From NCBI GenBank assembly GCA_016709025.1, contig JADJEQ010000005.1:186001-250000 (forward strand): 64,000 bases of DNA, read 5' to 3'. A program made the position numbers and the translations under genes. Below the pieces are notes generated by a model that did not search any database, was not told where the DNA came from, and worked only from the letters and a program-made list of their open reading frames with translations. This stretch comes from Bacteroidales bacterium (GTDB lineage Bacteria > Bacteroidota > Bacteroidia > Bacteroidales > Lentimicrobiaceae). Every line of letters starts with the position of its first letter. Within the stretch, counting starts at the first letter, position 1. Shown piece after piece: positions 35,179 to 44,736 of this stretch.

Positions 35179-35201
35179 ATCCGGTTATGCCGGATTTTTT
35201 T
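35179..35201 (+). terminator. Terminator after murB
   Basis: ATCCGG (35179-35184), loop TTATG, CCGGAT (35190-35195), then a run of T. Confidence 0.8.
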
Positions 35202-35256
35202 ATTCCCGTATATTAGCAGAGCAATTTTTTCTTTCATCTGATAAAAGCCCGGGATT

Positions 35257-36693
35257 ATGGATGCTACCCTGATCGGATTTATATTTTATCTTGTTGTAAT
35301 GCTTGCAATCGGCTTGATCACCTATCGCAAAAACGAGTCCAATACCGATTATTTCCTGGGAGGTCGAAAAATGAATCCCTGGGTAGTGGCTTTATCAGAG
35401 CGGTCGGCCGGCGAATCGGCCTGGTTGTTGCTGGGTTTGCCCGGTGCTGCGCTGGCAATGGGCCTGATTGAAGTCTGGACTGCACTGGGATGCCTGCTTG
35501 GGATTGTATTCTATTGGTATGTTATTGCCTCTGATATCCGCAGTTTGTCAGAAAAGATCAACGCAATCACAATGCCTGATGTTTTTGCCAACTATTTCAA
35601 TAAGGGCGGATTCTGGCTCCGTTTGGTAGCCATGGCAATCATCATTTTCTTTTTTACTTTTTACCTGGCAGCCCAGTTTAATGGTGCAGGCAAGGTGCTG
35701 AATGTAACATTTGGTATCAACCACTTTTATGGAATGGTGATTGGTGCTGCAGTAATCATTATTTATACCATGATGGGAGGTTTTCTGGCTGTGGTGTGGA
35801 CTGATGTTATTCAGGGCGTTTTAATGTTTGCAGCACTTATTATTCTCCCGGTAGCGGGATTTTTAGAATTATCATCCACAGGAAAACCCTTTATTGAAAG
35901 TATAAGTCATGCTGGACCTGACTTTCTGAGTTTTACCGGAGGGAGAACCGGTTGGGCTGCCCTGGCCGTTGTCATAGGTGGGCTAAGCTGGGCATTTGGA
36001 TATATGGGGCAACCACATTTGCTAACCAAATTCATGTCGATAAAAGATCCCGGAAAGATGCAGTCAAGCAGGAGAATTGCCTTTATCTGGGCTATTCCTG
36101 CGTTTGCCGGAGCCATTACCGTAGGCTTGATCGGATCCGTAATGTATGGTCAGAATTATTTTGCTGATGTTGAAAGGGTTATGCCTCAAATGGCTACAGA
36201 TCTGATGCCGGCCTGGATAGCAGGTATTATTATTTCAGCAGCCATTGCAGCCATGATGTCAACCGCCGATAGCCTGTTGCTGGTGGTTTCTTCAACAGTT
36301 GCAGAGGATTTCTGTCATAATGTACTTCATATTAATCTCTCTTCAAGGGCTATGGTCAACCTTAGCCGGTTGGTGACCCTATCCGTTGGCATCGCAGCAT
36401 TTATAATCGCCATCACCTCAACAAAACTGATTTTCTCAATGGTCTCATACGCATGGGCAGGCTTGGGATCTTCCTTCGGGCCGGCCCTGTTGCTTATGCT
36501 GAAATGGAAAAAGACGACCTGGCAGGGAGTCCTTGCCGGAATGATCACCGGAGCGGTGTCAACAATTGTCTGGACTGAAATCAGCTATCTGGATCAGGCA
36601 ATCTCTGCAAGGTTTGCTTCATTTGTGCTGGCATTTGCAGCAGTCGTTGCGGTGAGCATGATAACCGGCCTGCGGAAAAAGGCAGTGGTTTAA
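35257..36693 (+). CDS. Sodium:solute symporter, PutP-like
   Basis: A 478-residue inner-membrane transporter with about 12-13 predicted helices of the SSS (LeuT-fold) family. The N-terminal YFLGGRKMNPWVVALSERSA followed by GESAWLLLGLPGAAL is the PutP-like signature near the sodium-binding site, and MMSTADSLLLVVSS is the conserved helix-8 region. Similarity is highest to sodium/proline symporters; the actual substrate is uncertain. Its stop overlaps the convergent glycosyltransferase gene by 4 bp. Confidence 0.88.
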   Translation: MDATLIGFIFYLVVMLAIGLITYRKNESNTDYFLGGRKMNPWVVALSERSAGESAWLLLGLPGAALAMGLIEVWTALGCLLGIVFYWYVIASDIRSLSEKINAITMPDVFANYFNKGGFWLRLVAMAIIIFFFTFYLAAQFNGAGKVLNVTFGINHFYGMVIGAAVIIIYTMMGGFLAVVWTDVIQGVLMFAALIILPVAGFLELSSTGKPFIESISHAGPDFLSFTGGRTGWAALAVVIGGLSWAFGYMGQPHLLTKFMSIKDPGKMQSSRRIAFIWAIPAFAGAITVGLIGSVMYGQNYFADVERVMPQMATDLMPAWIAGIIISAAIAAMMSTADSLLLVVSSTVAEDFCHNVLHINLSSRAMVNLSRLVTLSVGIAAFIIAITSTKLIFSMVSYAWAGLGSSFGPALLLMLKWKKTTWQGVLAGMITGAVSTIVWTEISYLDQAISARFASFVLAFAAVVAVSMITGLRKKAVV

Positions 36694-37817
36694 GGCTTCA
36701 TTACTTTTTCAATGGATTCCCAAAGCCTTTCTGCAGATTTATCCCAGGTAAAGAGGGTTGCGCGTTCAGTACCGGCTTTGATCAGTTTCTCACGAAGCGT
36801 GTGATCGGTTGAAATACTGCGCATGGCTCCGGCAATATCCTCAGGTTTGAAGGGATCGACCAGCAAAGCAGCCTCACCTGCAATTTCAGGCATAGAAGTT
36901 ACATTTGAAGTAATAACCGGTGTTCCGCAACGGAAGGCTTCAACAATCGGAATTCCAAACCCCTCAAAATAAGAAACATAAGTCAACGCAATGGCCGACC
37001 CCATTACCCTCAGCATATCCGGAGTTTCAAGGCGTCCGGCAAATACTACATCCTGCTTACAGGTCATGCTTTCATACACCTCTGCAATTTCACCTGTCCA
37101 CCATTTACGGGCTCCTGCTATGAGAAGCACAGTGTTTAACTTATCGGTCTTTTTATAGATGTCAAACGCCCTGAAGAGGTTTACCAGGTTCTTACGGGGA
37201 TGCAAAGCACCTACAAAAAAGAAATAAGGCCTTCCGCTTGTAAACTGCTGAATTGTTGTTGTTTGCACCAGCAAATCAATGGGAGCATACATTTCATTGG
37301 CTCCGTTATACACCACATCAATCTTTTCAGGATTGATGCCATATTGGCCGACAATATCCCGTTTTGAAAATTCTGAAACAGTAGCAATACGGCTTGCTTT
37401 GTGTGCATATTTCCTGAAAAAGGTCCGGTAGTAAAACCGCTCTGCGCGGGGAAGATCAGCAGGATAATGTTCGAAATTGAGATCGTGAAAAACCGCCAGC
37501 GAAGGTATTTTGGTACCCAGCGACAGATATCCATCGGGGGATATGAAAATATCAGCTTTTATTTTTTTCAGGATGTACTTTATTGAAAGTTCAAACCATA
37601 TAAAGTACAGGATAGGATGCCTTGCCTGTGGTCCGATTACAATGGGTTTTACATTGCTACTGAAAATAAAGTCCTGATGATATGGCCGGTCAAAAATAAA
37701 GAAAAACTCATGCTCAGGATGTGAAACAGTTATCCGCCTCAGGTTTTCGAATGTAAACCATCCGATTCCTTCCAGCTTTCCCTGAAGCAACAATCTCGTA
37801 TTTACCGCTATTCTCAA
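36690..37817 (-). CDS. Glycosyltransferase family 4 (GT-B)
   Basis: A 375-residue sugar transferase. N-terminal RIAVNTRLLLQGKLEGIGWF, acceptor-side VFHDLNFEHYPADLP and TVSEFSKRDIVGQYG, donor-side FFFVGALHPRKNLVNLFRAF, and the EX7E motif in EGFGIPIVEAFRCGTPVITS are all typical of GT4 enzymes using nucleotide sugars (mannosyl-type relatives). It probably works in surface polysaccharide assembly with the flippase and ligase genes that follow divergently. Confidence 0.9.
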   Translation of the reverse strand: MRIAVNTRLLLQGKLEGIGWFTFENLRRITVSHPEHEFFFIFDRPYHQDFIFSSNVKPIVIGPQARHPILYFIWFELSIKYILKKIKADIFISPDGYLSLGTKIPSLAVFHDLNFEHYPADLPRAERFYYRTFFRKYAHKASRIATVSEFSKRDIVGQYGINPEKIDVVYNGANEMYAPIDLLVQTTTIQQFTSGRPYFFFVGALHPRKNLVNLFRAFDIYKKTDKLNTVLLIAGARKWWTGEIAEVYESMTCKQDVVFAGRLETPDMLRVMGSAIALTYVSYFEGFGIPIVEAFRCGTPVITSNVTSMPEIAGEAALLVDPFKPEDIAGAMRSISTDHTLREKLIKAGTERATLFTWDKSAERLWESIEKVMKP

Positions 37818-37882
37818 TTGACTATGTATTATTTTCCCAACGAATTATCTGCCATCAGACATGAAATGAAAAGGAATAATGA

Positions 37883-37890
37883 TATTTTTG
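37883..37890 (+). promoter_or_regulatory. Putative -7 box (TATTTTTG) for the flippase gene
   Basis: Exact TAnnTTTG match in the divergent gap, with a leader of about 86 nt to ATG 37983. Confidence 0.35.
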
Positions 37891-37982
37891 CGCAAATTTA
37901 TAATTAATAACAATCCGGTCGTGGATTTGTAAGAAGTCCCGGCCATTTGCTTTTTCTGGCCACTTTCCGGCCAGCTGATCCG

Positions 37983-39440
37983 ATGCAACGAAAGTTTCTG
38001 ACCAATCTTGGTTTCCTTCTGTTATTGAATATGCTTATCAAGCCTTTCTGGATCTTTGGTATCGACCGGACGGTTCAGAATATGGTCGGGGCAGAAGATT
38101 TCGGATTCTACTTTGTTGTATTCAATTTCTCGTTTCTGTTTAATATTCTTTTTGATTTTGGTATCACCAATTTCAACAACCGGAATATAGCTCAGAATAC
38201 CCAATTGCTGAATAAGCATTTTTCCAGCATACTTATTCTTAAATTTCTGCTTGCCTTTGTGTATTTCATAATTACATTTTCTGCCGGATTGCTTTGGGGC
38301 TTTCGTGGAAATGAATTATGGATGCTTGGATTACTGGGGCTCAACCAGTTTCTGATCTCGCTGATACTATACCTTCGCTCAAATGTATCCGCTCTTTTGT
38401 TATTTAAAACCGATAGCATTTTGTCCGTTCTTGACCGGATTCTTATGATTGGGATTTGTAGTGTGCTGCTTTGGGGTAGAGTGACCAGCCAACAGTTTCA
38501 GATTGAGTGGTTTGTATATTCTCAAACAGCATCCTATCTTCTTACAGCGTTCATTGCACTGCTTATAGTAATTAAAAAAGCATCTTTTCGAAGGCTCAAC
38601 TGGAACTTTCCATTTTTTCTGATGATCATGAAACAGAGCCTGCCTTACGCAATTCTGGTTTTGCTGATGACTTTTTACAACCGGTTCGACACAGTAATGA
38701 TCAAGCGGATGTTAAGTGGAGAGGAAGGTAATATTCAATCCGGGATTTATGCTCATGCATACCGGTTACTGGATGCATCGAACAACATCGCCTACCTGTT
38801 TTCTGTATTGCTGTTGCCTTTGTTTGCAAAGCTGATCAAAGAAGGAAGAAAAATTGAAAATCTTGTCAGGCTTTCTTTTTCAATCCTCTTTGTTGCATCC
38901 GTGATTTTGGCCATTGGTTCTGTCTTTTACAGATTTGAATTAATGACCCTTATGTATGATCATTATATCAATGAATCTGCTTCAGTTTTTGCTGTACTGA
39001 TGGGATGTTTCATTTCAATATCAACCACCTATGTCTTCGGAACGTTGTTAACCGCAAACGGAAATTTAAAACAACTTAATATCGCAGCGGCTGTCGGCAT
39101 GGTCTTAAACATCGGACTTAATATTGTGTTGATTCCAGGCTACGGGGCTTTGGGTTCGGCCTGGGCAAGCCTTACTACTCAGGGTATCATGGCGCTGATT
39201 CAGGTAATTCTTGCCATCTACTTTTTTAATTTCCATATTAATTACCGGTATATTGCTTCACTTGTTGTATTTGTAGCAGGAGTGTTGGTAATCAATATGT
39301 TAATTGTATATCTGGAGTTGCCCTGGCTGAGGGCTTTCGGTTTAATGGTTGCAACATCACTGATACTTGCTGCACTTTTACGCCTGCTTGACCTGCAGAA
39401 TTTTATAAAAATTGTGGCCGGTAAAAAAACGCAGATATAG
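37983..39440 (+). CDS. Wzx-type polysaccharide flippase
   Basis: A 485-residue integral membrane protein with about 12-14 helices of the MOP flippase superfamily. FLTNLGFLLLLNMLIKPFWI is the first helix; GAEDFGFYFVVFNFSFLFNI and LFDFGITNFNNRNIAQ are the typical Wzx opening, and the charged YNRFDTVMIKRML segment lies in the central part. It would move lipid-linked repeat units across the inner membrane. ATG 37983 is chosen over a TTG at 37947. Genes for two Wzz-like proteins and an O-antigen ligase follow, giving most of a Wzx/Wzy-type export set. Confidence 0.88.
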   Translation: MQRKFLTNLGFLLLLNMLIKPFWIFGIDRTVQNMVGAEDFGFYFVVFNFSFLFNILFDFGITNFNNRNIAQNTQLLNKHFSSILILKFLLAFVYFIITFSAGLLWGFRGNELWMLGLLGLNQFLISLILYLRSNVSALLLFKTDSILSVLDRILMIGICSVLLWGRVTSQQFQIEWFVYSQTASYLLTAFIALLIVIKKASFRRLNWNFPFFLMIMKQSLPYAILVLLMTFYNRFDTVMIKRMLSGEEGNIQSGIYAHAYRLLDASNNIAYLFSVLLLPLFAKLIKEGRKIENLVRLSFSILFVASVILAIGSVFYRFELMTLMYDHYINESASVFAVLMGCFISISTTYVFGTLLTANGNLKQLNIAAAVGMVLNIGLNIVLIPGYGALGSAWASLTTQGIMALIQVILAIYFFNFHINYRYIASLVVFVAGVLVINMLIVYLELPWLRAFGLMVATSLILAALLRLLDLQNFIKIVAGKKTQI

Positions 39441-39479
39441 ATATTTGTAGCTGACTGGATTTTTTGATTTTTTTTTCTA

Positions 39480-39487
39480 TACCTTTG
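39480..39487 (+). promoter_or_regulatory. Putative -7 box (TACCTTTG) for the Wzz-Wzz-ligase operon
   Basis: Exact TAnnTTTG match 28 bp upstream of ATG 39516. Confidence 0.5.
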
Positions 39488-39515
39488 GCCCTCCAAAACG
39501 AACCTACATTCCATT

Positions 39516-40586
39516 ATGTCGGAGAATAAGTTATCAGAAATCAGGGATTTTGACTCGACCAGCCTCGGAATGTTCTTATACAACTGGCGTAAACACCTGA
39601 TCATCACAAGTGCTATAGCCGCTATTCTGGCTGTGGTTTTTTCATCTCCCTTGTTTATCACTCCACTTTACAAATCAACAGTCGTCTTGTTTCCGGTTTC
39701 AAGCAATTCGGTTTCCAAGGCACTGCTAACCGATCAACTTGCTGCAAAATCTGATATCCTGGAATTCGGTGAAGACGAGCAGACGGAACAAATGCTTCAG
39801 ATTCTGAGTTCAAGTATCATCCGCGACAATGTTGTGAAGAAATACAATCTGATGGAGCATTATGGGATTAGTCCGACCTCCAAATTCAAATACACCAACC
39901 TATACAAGGAGTACGAAAGCAATATTACTTTCCGTCGCACTGAATTCATGGCTGTTAAAATAACGGTTCTCGATAAAGAGCCCCAGATGGCTGCGGATAT
40001 TGCCAACACGATTTCCGAGTTGCTCGATTCTACAAAAAATTCAATGCAGCGCGAAAGGGCTGTAAAAGGTTTCAAAATTGTTGAGCAGGAATACAACCGG
40101 CTGCAAAGTGAGATTACCCTGATGGAAGACTCTCTGAAAAAGATACGGGAAATAGGGGTTTTCGATTATGAATCCCAGTCTGAAATGATTAACCAGCAAC
40201 TTGCCATTGAAATTGCCCATAATAACACCCGCGGAATAAAGGCACTGGAAGATAAGCTTAAAGTTTTAGCCGAGTATGGAGGTGCTTACGTATCGCTTCG
40301 TGATCAGCTTGAGCACGCAAAGAAACAACTCAGCTACCTGAAAGCCAGGTATGAAGAAGCAAAGGTGGATGCTGAAGAGAACCTGCCTCAAAAATTCGTT
40401 GTAGAGTCTGCGTACAAAGCTGAAAAGAAATCATATCCGGTTCGGTGGATCATTGTACTGGTTTCAACTCTGGCAGTTTTCTTCCTTTCGATACTGGCTA
40501 TTATCAGTGTTGAAAAGTTTGCAAAACCCGGAACATTAAAAAAAAAACTTCATTTCCGGAGAAAAGAAGAATCAATCTCAGCATAA
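39516..40586 (+). CDS. Wzz-domain polysaccharide co-polymerase, first copy
   Basis: A 356-residue inner-membrane protein with an N-terminal helix (about 27-50) and a C-terminal helix (about 308-330) bracketing a coiled-coil-rich periplasmic region (about 190-285), the layout of chain-length determinants. The SSSIIRDNVVKKYNLMEHYG segment is typical of the Wzz domain. There is no kinase domain after the second helix, only a short basic tail. It shares its stop base with the next start (TAATG), so it is translationally coupled to the second Wzz-like gene. Confidence 0.85.
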   Translation: MSENKLSEIRDFDSTSLGMFLYNWRKHLIITSAIAAILAVVFSSPLFITPLYKSTVVLFPVSSNSVSKALLTDQLAAKSDILEFGEDEQTEQMLQILSSSIIRDNVVKKYNLMEHYGISPTSKFKYTNLYKEYESNITFRRTEFMAVKITVLDKEPQMAADIANTISELLDSTKNSMQRERAVKGFKIVEQEYNRLQSEITLMEDSLKKIREIGVFDYESQSEMINQQLAIEIAHNNTRGIKALEDKLKVLAEYGGAYVSLRDQLEHAKKQLSYLKARYEEAKVDAEENLPQKFVVESAYKAEKKSYPVRWIIVLVSTLAVFFLSILAIISVEKFAKPGTLKKKLHFRRKEESISA

Positions 40587-41584
40587 TGGACAACATTAAG
40601 CCAACCATGGAAAACTATTTCAGTAACATTCACCTGATGAGGATTTTTATCAAGTGGAAATGGCACCTGCTTATCATTGCATCTGTGGCAGCTATATTTG
40701 CCTTCATATTTTCAGGTTCATTTTTCATAAAACCAAAATTCAAATCGTTTGCATTGGTGTATCCTTCAAATATTGCTCCTTATTCTGATGAAAGCGAGTC
40801 TGAACAAATGCTTCAATGGCTCCAATCCAGAGATATCAGGGACAGTGTAATCAGGAAATTTGACCTGGCAAAGCATTACCGCATTGATACCGGTTACCGT
40901 TATTTTCATTCCACTATGGCAAATCTTTACAATGAAAATGTAAAGATCAATAAGACACAATGGGAATCTATTGAAATAGAAGTGATGGATACCGACCCTG
41001 CTGTAGCCAACGATATGGTTCTGGCTATTATGGAATTTTGTAATAAGAAAATTCAACAGATCCATCGTGATAAATATTTTGAGGTTGTGCTTAGTATAGG
41101 CAGTGCACTGCAGGTGCAAAGAGCACAGCTCGACAGTGTTGAAAAACAATTGTCCAACCTTAGGATCAATTACGAATTAATTGACTATGAATCCCAGGCG
41201 CGTGAAATTACCCGTGGCTATCTTCGTACTGTTGACGGATCCAATTCCACAAACATCAACATGAAAGATGTTTTGCGCTTGAAGGAGAATTTTCAGCAAA
41301 AGGCCGGAGAGATGGCAATTCTTACTCAAAGGCGTAACGACATAATGCGTAATTATGCTGAATTCGAGTTGAAATATGATCAGGCATATTACGATGCACA
41401 GAAGGAGTTTACCTACACTAACATCGTAACTCCACCGGTTATTGCTGATAAAAAAACCTACCCTGTCAGGTGGCTGATTGTAGTCTATGCGATGGTAGCA
41501 TCTCTCTTCTTTTCTGTTGTGGTTATTTCGGTTATCGAGAACCGCAAAATCAACGATGAATTGAAGAACCTGGCAAAGGGTTAA
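40586..41584 (+). CDS. Wzz-domain polysaccharide co-polymerase, second copy
   Basis: A 332-residue paralogue-like neighbour of the preceding gene with the same two-helix layout (about 24-46 and 298-320) and a coiled coil between. Its LQSRDIRDSVIRKFDLAKHY matches the corresponding segment of the first copy. The ends KKTYPVRWLIVVYAMVA and (first copy) KKSYPVRWIIVLVSTLA are very similar, which supports an ancient tandem duplication or a paired hetero-oligomer. It starts on the last base of the preceding stop. Confidence 0.85.
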   Translation: MDNIKPTMENYFSNIHLMRIFIKWKWHLLIIASVAAIFAFIFSGSFFIKPKFKSFALVYPSNIAPYSDESESEQMLQWLQSRDIRDSVIRKFDLAKHYRIDTGYRYFHSTMANLYNENVKINKTQWESIEIEVMDTDPAVANDMVLAIMEFCNKKIQQIHRDKYFEVVLSIGSALQVQRAQLDSVEKQLSNLRINYELIDYESQAREITRGYLRTVDGSNSTNINMKDVLRLKENFQQKAGEMAILTQRRNDIMRNYAEFELKYDQAYYDAQKEFTYTNIVTPPVIADKKTYPVRWLIVVYAMVASLFFSVVVISVIENRKINDELKNLAKG

Positions 41585-41618
41585 TTTTGATTATTATTCA
41601 TAATCAAAACTACTCAAG

Positions 41619-43097
41619 GTGTTGACAAATATCAAAATCAAATGGTTTTACCTGTTAAGCGGAATTTTCATCCTGCTTAATACCTTGTTTCTTGTTAAAG
41701 AACTCTACCTCGGTTTTCTTATTCCACTGGCTATAGTGATCGCGCTGATGTATATATTCTGGCTCGATAAACTTATGCTCCTGATTGTTTTTGCCACTCC
41801 ACTATCTGTAAATATTGCCGATTCCGAACTTGGAATCGGAATATCAATGCCCTCAGAACCTTTGATGGTTGGAGTTATGCTGCTCTTTCTGCTGAAAACA
41901 CTTTTTAACGGAGAATACGATAAGCGTGTTTTAAAGCATCCCGTAACGATTGTTATTTTTATCAACCTGGCCTGGCTACTGATAACAAGTATTACCAGTG
42001 AAATACCTCTGGTTTCTTTCAAATTTCTGATCGCCAGGTTATGGTTTATTGTTCCTTTCTATTTTCTGGGAATTGCTCTGTTCAAAGATGCCCGCAATAT
42101 CTCCCGGTTCAACTGGCTTTATGTTATAGCACTGATTGTAGTTGTTATTTACACAACCATGCACCATGCTGAATATGGTTTTGCTGAAAAGCAAGGCCAC
42201 TGGGTAATGAAGCCCTTTTACAACGACCATACAGCATATGGTGGTATTCTTGCTTTTTTCCTTCCGGTAATGATTGGCTATGTTTTAAATAAAACCAGGT
42301 CTAGGACATACAGACTTTATGCGCTTCTGGCTTCTGTAATTCTGCTTGGTGGGCTTTATCTCTCTTTCAGCAGGGCTGCCTGGGTCAGCCTTGCAGTTGC
42401 GCTTATTGTGATTGTGCTGATTGTTTATAAGATCAGGTTCAGGTGGATTTTCACCGGGATCCTCATACTTATTGCTTCATTTTACATGTTTGAGAGTCAG
42501 ATTCTCTATTCTCTTGAGAAGAATAAGCAGGATTCTTCGGCCAATTTCATCGAACACGTTCAATCAATTTACAACATTTCATCAGATGCCTCAAATCTTG
42601 AGCGTATAAACCGTTGGCAATCTGCTTTCAGAATGTTTGACGAAAGACCCTTATTTGGATGGGGCCCGGGTACATATCAGTTCATCTATGCTCCTTTTCA
42701 ACGTTCGAAAGAACGAACAATTATCAGTACCAATGCCGGAGATATGGGAAATGCCCATAGCGAGTATATCGGCCCTCTGTCGGAACAGGGTATTCCGGGG
42801 CTTCTAAGTATATTATCATTGATAGTCCTGATTCTGATTACAGGTATCAGGGTTTATCGCAAAGCGAAAAATAAGGAAATCAAATTATTCAGCCTTATTT
42901 CTGTACTTGCCCTGGTGACCTATTTTGTGCATGGCCTTTTGAATAATTTCCTTGATACCGACAAGGCATCGGTTCCCTTTTGGGGATTCTTTGCAATGAT
43001 TGTTGCAATGGACCTATACCATAAGGATAAAGAGGAGATATATGACCCACTTCCTGAGCCGGACCAAACAGGGAATGCCGTCGAAGAGAATCCCTGA
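41619..43097 (+). CDS. O-antigen ligase / polymerase (Wzy_C family)
   Basis: A 492-residue integral membrane protein with about 11-12 helices and one large periplasmic loop. The Wzy_C signature lies in LFGWGPGTYQFIYAPFQRS and MGNAHSEYIGPLSEQGIPGL, the region holding the conserved histidine of WaaL-like ligases. It may polymerise repeat units or join them to lipid A core; these two roles cannot be told apart from sequence alone. The start is GTG at 41619 with AAGG ahead. It is the last gene of the Wzz-Wzz-ligase unit. Confidence 0.87.
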   Translation: MLTNIKIKWFYLLSGIFILLNTLFLVKELYLGFLIPLAIVIALMYIFWLDKLMLLIVFATPLSVNIADSELGIGISMPSEPLMVGVMLLFLLKTLFNGEYDKRVLKHPVTIVIFINLAWLLITSITSEIPLVSFKFLIARLWFIVPFYFLGIALFKDARNISRFNWLYVIALIVVVIYTTMHHAEYGFAEKQGHWVMKPFYNDHTAYGGILAFFLPVMIGYVLNKTRSRTYRLYALLASVILLGGLYLSFSRAAWVSLAVALIVIVLIVYKIRFRWIFTGILILIASFYMFESQILYSLEKNKQDSSANFIEHVQSIYNISSDASNLERINRWQSAFRMFDERPLFGWGPGTYQFIYAPFQRSKERTIISTNAGDMGNAHSEYIGPLSEQGIPGLLSILSLIVLILITGIRVYRKAKNKEIKLFSLISVLALVTYFVHGLLNNFLDTDKASVPFWGFFAMIVAMDLYHKDKEEIYDPLPEPDQTGNAVEENP

Positions 43098-43398
43098 TCC
43101 CCCTTATTTATCCAATTCTTTCAACTCATTTGTAACTTACGGTTGCAATGATCGTCTATTACCTGAGTAAAGAATCAGGAAACCCCGATTTGAGAATGTT
43201 CTTCTTCAAATCTTTGAACCTGATATTTATTTCTGACAAAGGAATAAGCCTGTTCTACCGGACAGTTATGCGTTCATTACCGTACAATTCAATCGGATAT
43301 TATATCGGCTTATGAATGTATTTAACTGGCAAACAACTAGTTATATTCATGGCATATTCTTTGGGTAACTGAACACAATTCATGTAAAAATTTCGGCC
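43098..43398. other. Gap of 301 bp, no confident feature
   Basis: A 55-codon frame at 43148-43315 shows no family resemblance or start signal and is not called. No terminator or promoter box of good quality was found. Confidence 0.5.
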
Positions 43399-43707
43399 AT
43401 GCGGATAGATCTTAAAGCCAATGAAGTAGTAATAAAAGCTACGGATACACTTCATACAACAGGACCTGATGAAACCAGGGGAAAACTTATTATGACAAAT
43501 CAGCGGCTCTATTTCAAGCCTTTACTAAATTCAGATGATCACAGGGGTTTCGAAATCTCACCGGGCGAAATCCGGGATATTTTGTTGTACAACGTGATGC
43601 ATTTCATACCACGTGGCCTTGAATTGATTACCAGTGATGGTAAAAAACGCAGGTTTTTGATGAAGAACAGAAATGAATGGTGCAGGCAGATAGCCCGTAT
43701 GTGCTAA
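43399..43707 (+). CDS. Small GRAM/PH-like domain protein
   Basis: A 102-residue cytosolic protein. The pattern ARGKLIMTNQRLYFKP (here ETRGKLIMTNQRLYFKP) followed by FEISPGEIRDILLYN and GLELITSDGKKRRFLMKN is the strand order of GRAM / bacterial PH-like domains, which bind lipids or proteins at membranes. No other domain is present. It ends with a 4-bp overlap with the convergent lpxD-like gene, at the edge of the lipid A cluster; a membrane-related role is plausible but unproven. Confidence 0.7.
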   Translation: MRIDLKANEVVIKATDTLHTTGPDETRGKLIMTNQRLYFKPLLNSDDHRGFEISPGEIRDILLYNVMHFIPRGLELITSDGKKRRFLMKNRNEWCRQIARMC

Positions 43708-44666
43708 ACCGGTTCTGATGAATCAAGTGTTGCAACACTACCTATAGATGCAAGGATACCTGGCAATTGACGCAAAGCTGCCAGTTCTCTCCATTTTTTA
43801 CGCGCTTCATCGGCAGGGATACCAAAATACGTTTTACCTCCTTCAAGGTTTTTCCCAACACCGGATGTAGCCAGTACAATAGCACCTTTGCCAATAACGA
43901 GATCTTTGTTGATAACTACTTTTCCCCAAAGAATTACATCATCTTCAATACGGGTAACTCCGGCAATCGCACAATGTGATCCTATCAGGCAATTGCTGCC
44001 AATATAGGTATCATGCCCAACCTGTACATGATTGTCGAATTTGGTGCCCTTTCCGATAAATGTATCTCCCGAAACACCCTTATCAATGGCACAAAGCGCT
44101 CCGATTTCCACATTGTCGCTGATTACAGTGCGTCCGCATGATTCAAATTTGCGATAACCTTCCGGTTTCCGCTGGAAATAATAGGCATCTCCTCCGATGA
44201 CAGAGTTGGCTTGAATAATTACATTGTCACCGATTACAGTATGATCGTATATACTGACATTTGCATGAATTATACAGTTTTTGCCAATGATTACATGATT
44301 GCCTACAAACGCATTTGGTTGAATCACGGTTCCTTCACCAATAACAGCGGAAGGGGATACCGATACAGATGAAGGTTCAAAAGGCCTGAATTTTTTCACC
44401 AATGATACAAAAGCAGCAAAAGGGTCGGTATGAAACAACAATGCCTTGCCTTCGGGACATTCTACCTCCTTATTAATCAATATCGTTGTCGCTTTGGAGC
44501 TGAGGGCTTTGGCGTAATATTTCGGATGGTCAACAAAAGTAAGATCGCCCGGCTCAACCATATGAATTTCATTCAGTCCGGTGACTAAAAAATCAGGATC
44601 ACCGGAAAATCCGGCACCAATTAATCTGGCAATGTCTTCAAGACGAAAGGAAGGAGATAATTTCAT
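43704..44666 (-). CDS. LpxD-like acyltransferase, second copy
   Basis: A 320-residue left-handed beta-helix acyltransferase. The N-terminal uridine-binding-type domain (about 1-100, with EPGDLTFVDHPKYY) and hexapeptide repeats (about 105-290) match LpxD, which adds a hydroxyacyl chain to UDP-3-O-acylglucosamine in lipid A synthesis. The usual catalytic histidine of LpxD aligns in the FDNHVQVGHDTYIGSN region (His in VGHD). A canonical lpxD lies 4 kb away in the same cluster, so this is a paralogue. The interior insert YYFQRKPEGYRKFESCG and the C-terminal tail differ from the first copy, and its acyl chain or substrate may differ. Confidence 0.85.
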   Translation of the reverse strand: MKLSPSFRLEDIARLIGAGFSGDPDFLVTGLNEIHMVEPGDLTFVDHPKYYAKALSSKATTILINKEVECPEGKALLFHTDPFAAFVSLVKKFRPFEPSSVSVSPSAVIGEGTVIQPNAFVGNHVIIGKNCIIHANVSIYDHTVIGDNVIIQANSVIGGDAYYFQRKPEGYRKFESCGRTVISDNVEIGALCAIDKGVSGDTFIGKGTKFDNHVQVGHDTYIGSNCLIGSHCAIAGVTRIEDDVILWGKVVINKDLVIGKGAIVLATSGVGKNLEGGKTYFGIPADEARKKWRELAALRQLPGILASIGSVATLDSSEPV

Positions 44667-44682
44667 AAATTATTCTTACGGG

Positions 44683-44718
44683 TAAAAAAAACCGGGCTTT
44701 TAATCAGCAGGCCCGGTT
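44683..44718 (-). terminator. Terminator after efp (minus strand)
   Basis: Stem AACCGGGC (44690-44697) with GCCCGGTT (44711-44718); on the minus strand it is followed by an eight-base T tract. It separates efp from the lpxD-like gene. Confidence 0.8.
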
Positions 44719-44736
44719 GATGTATAAATTGTTTAA

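Noticed and set aside
43148..43315. 55-codon frame after the O-antigen ligase gene
   Set aside because: No motif, start signal or promoter box; composition typical of chance frames.
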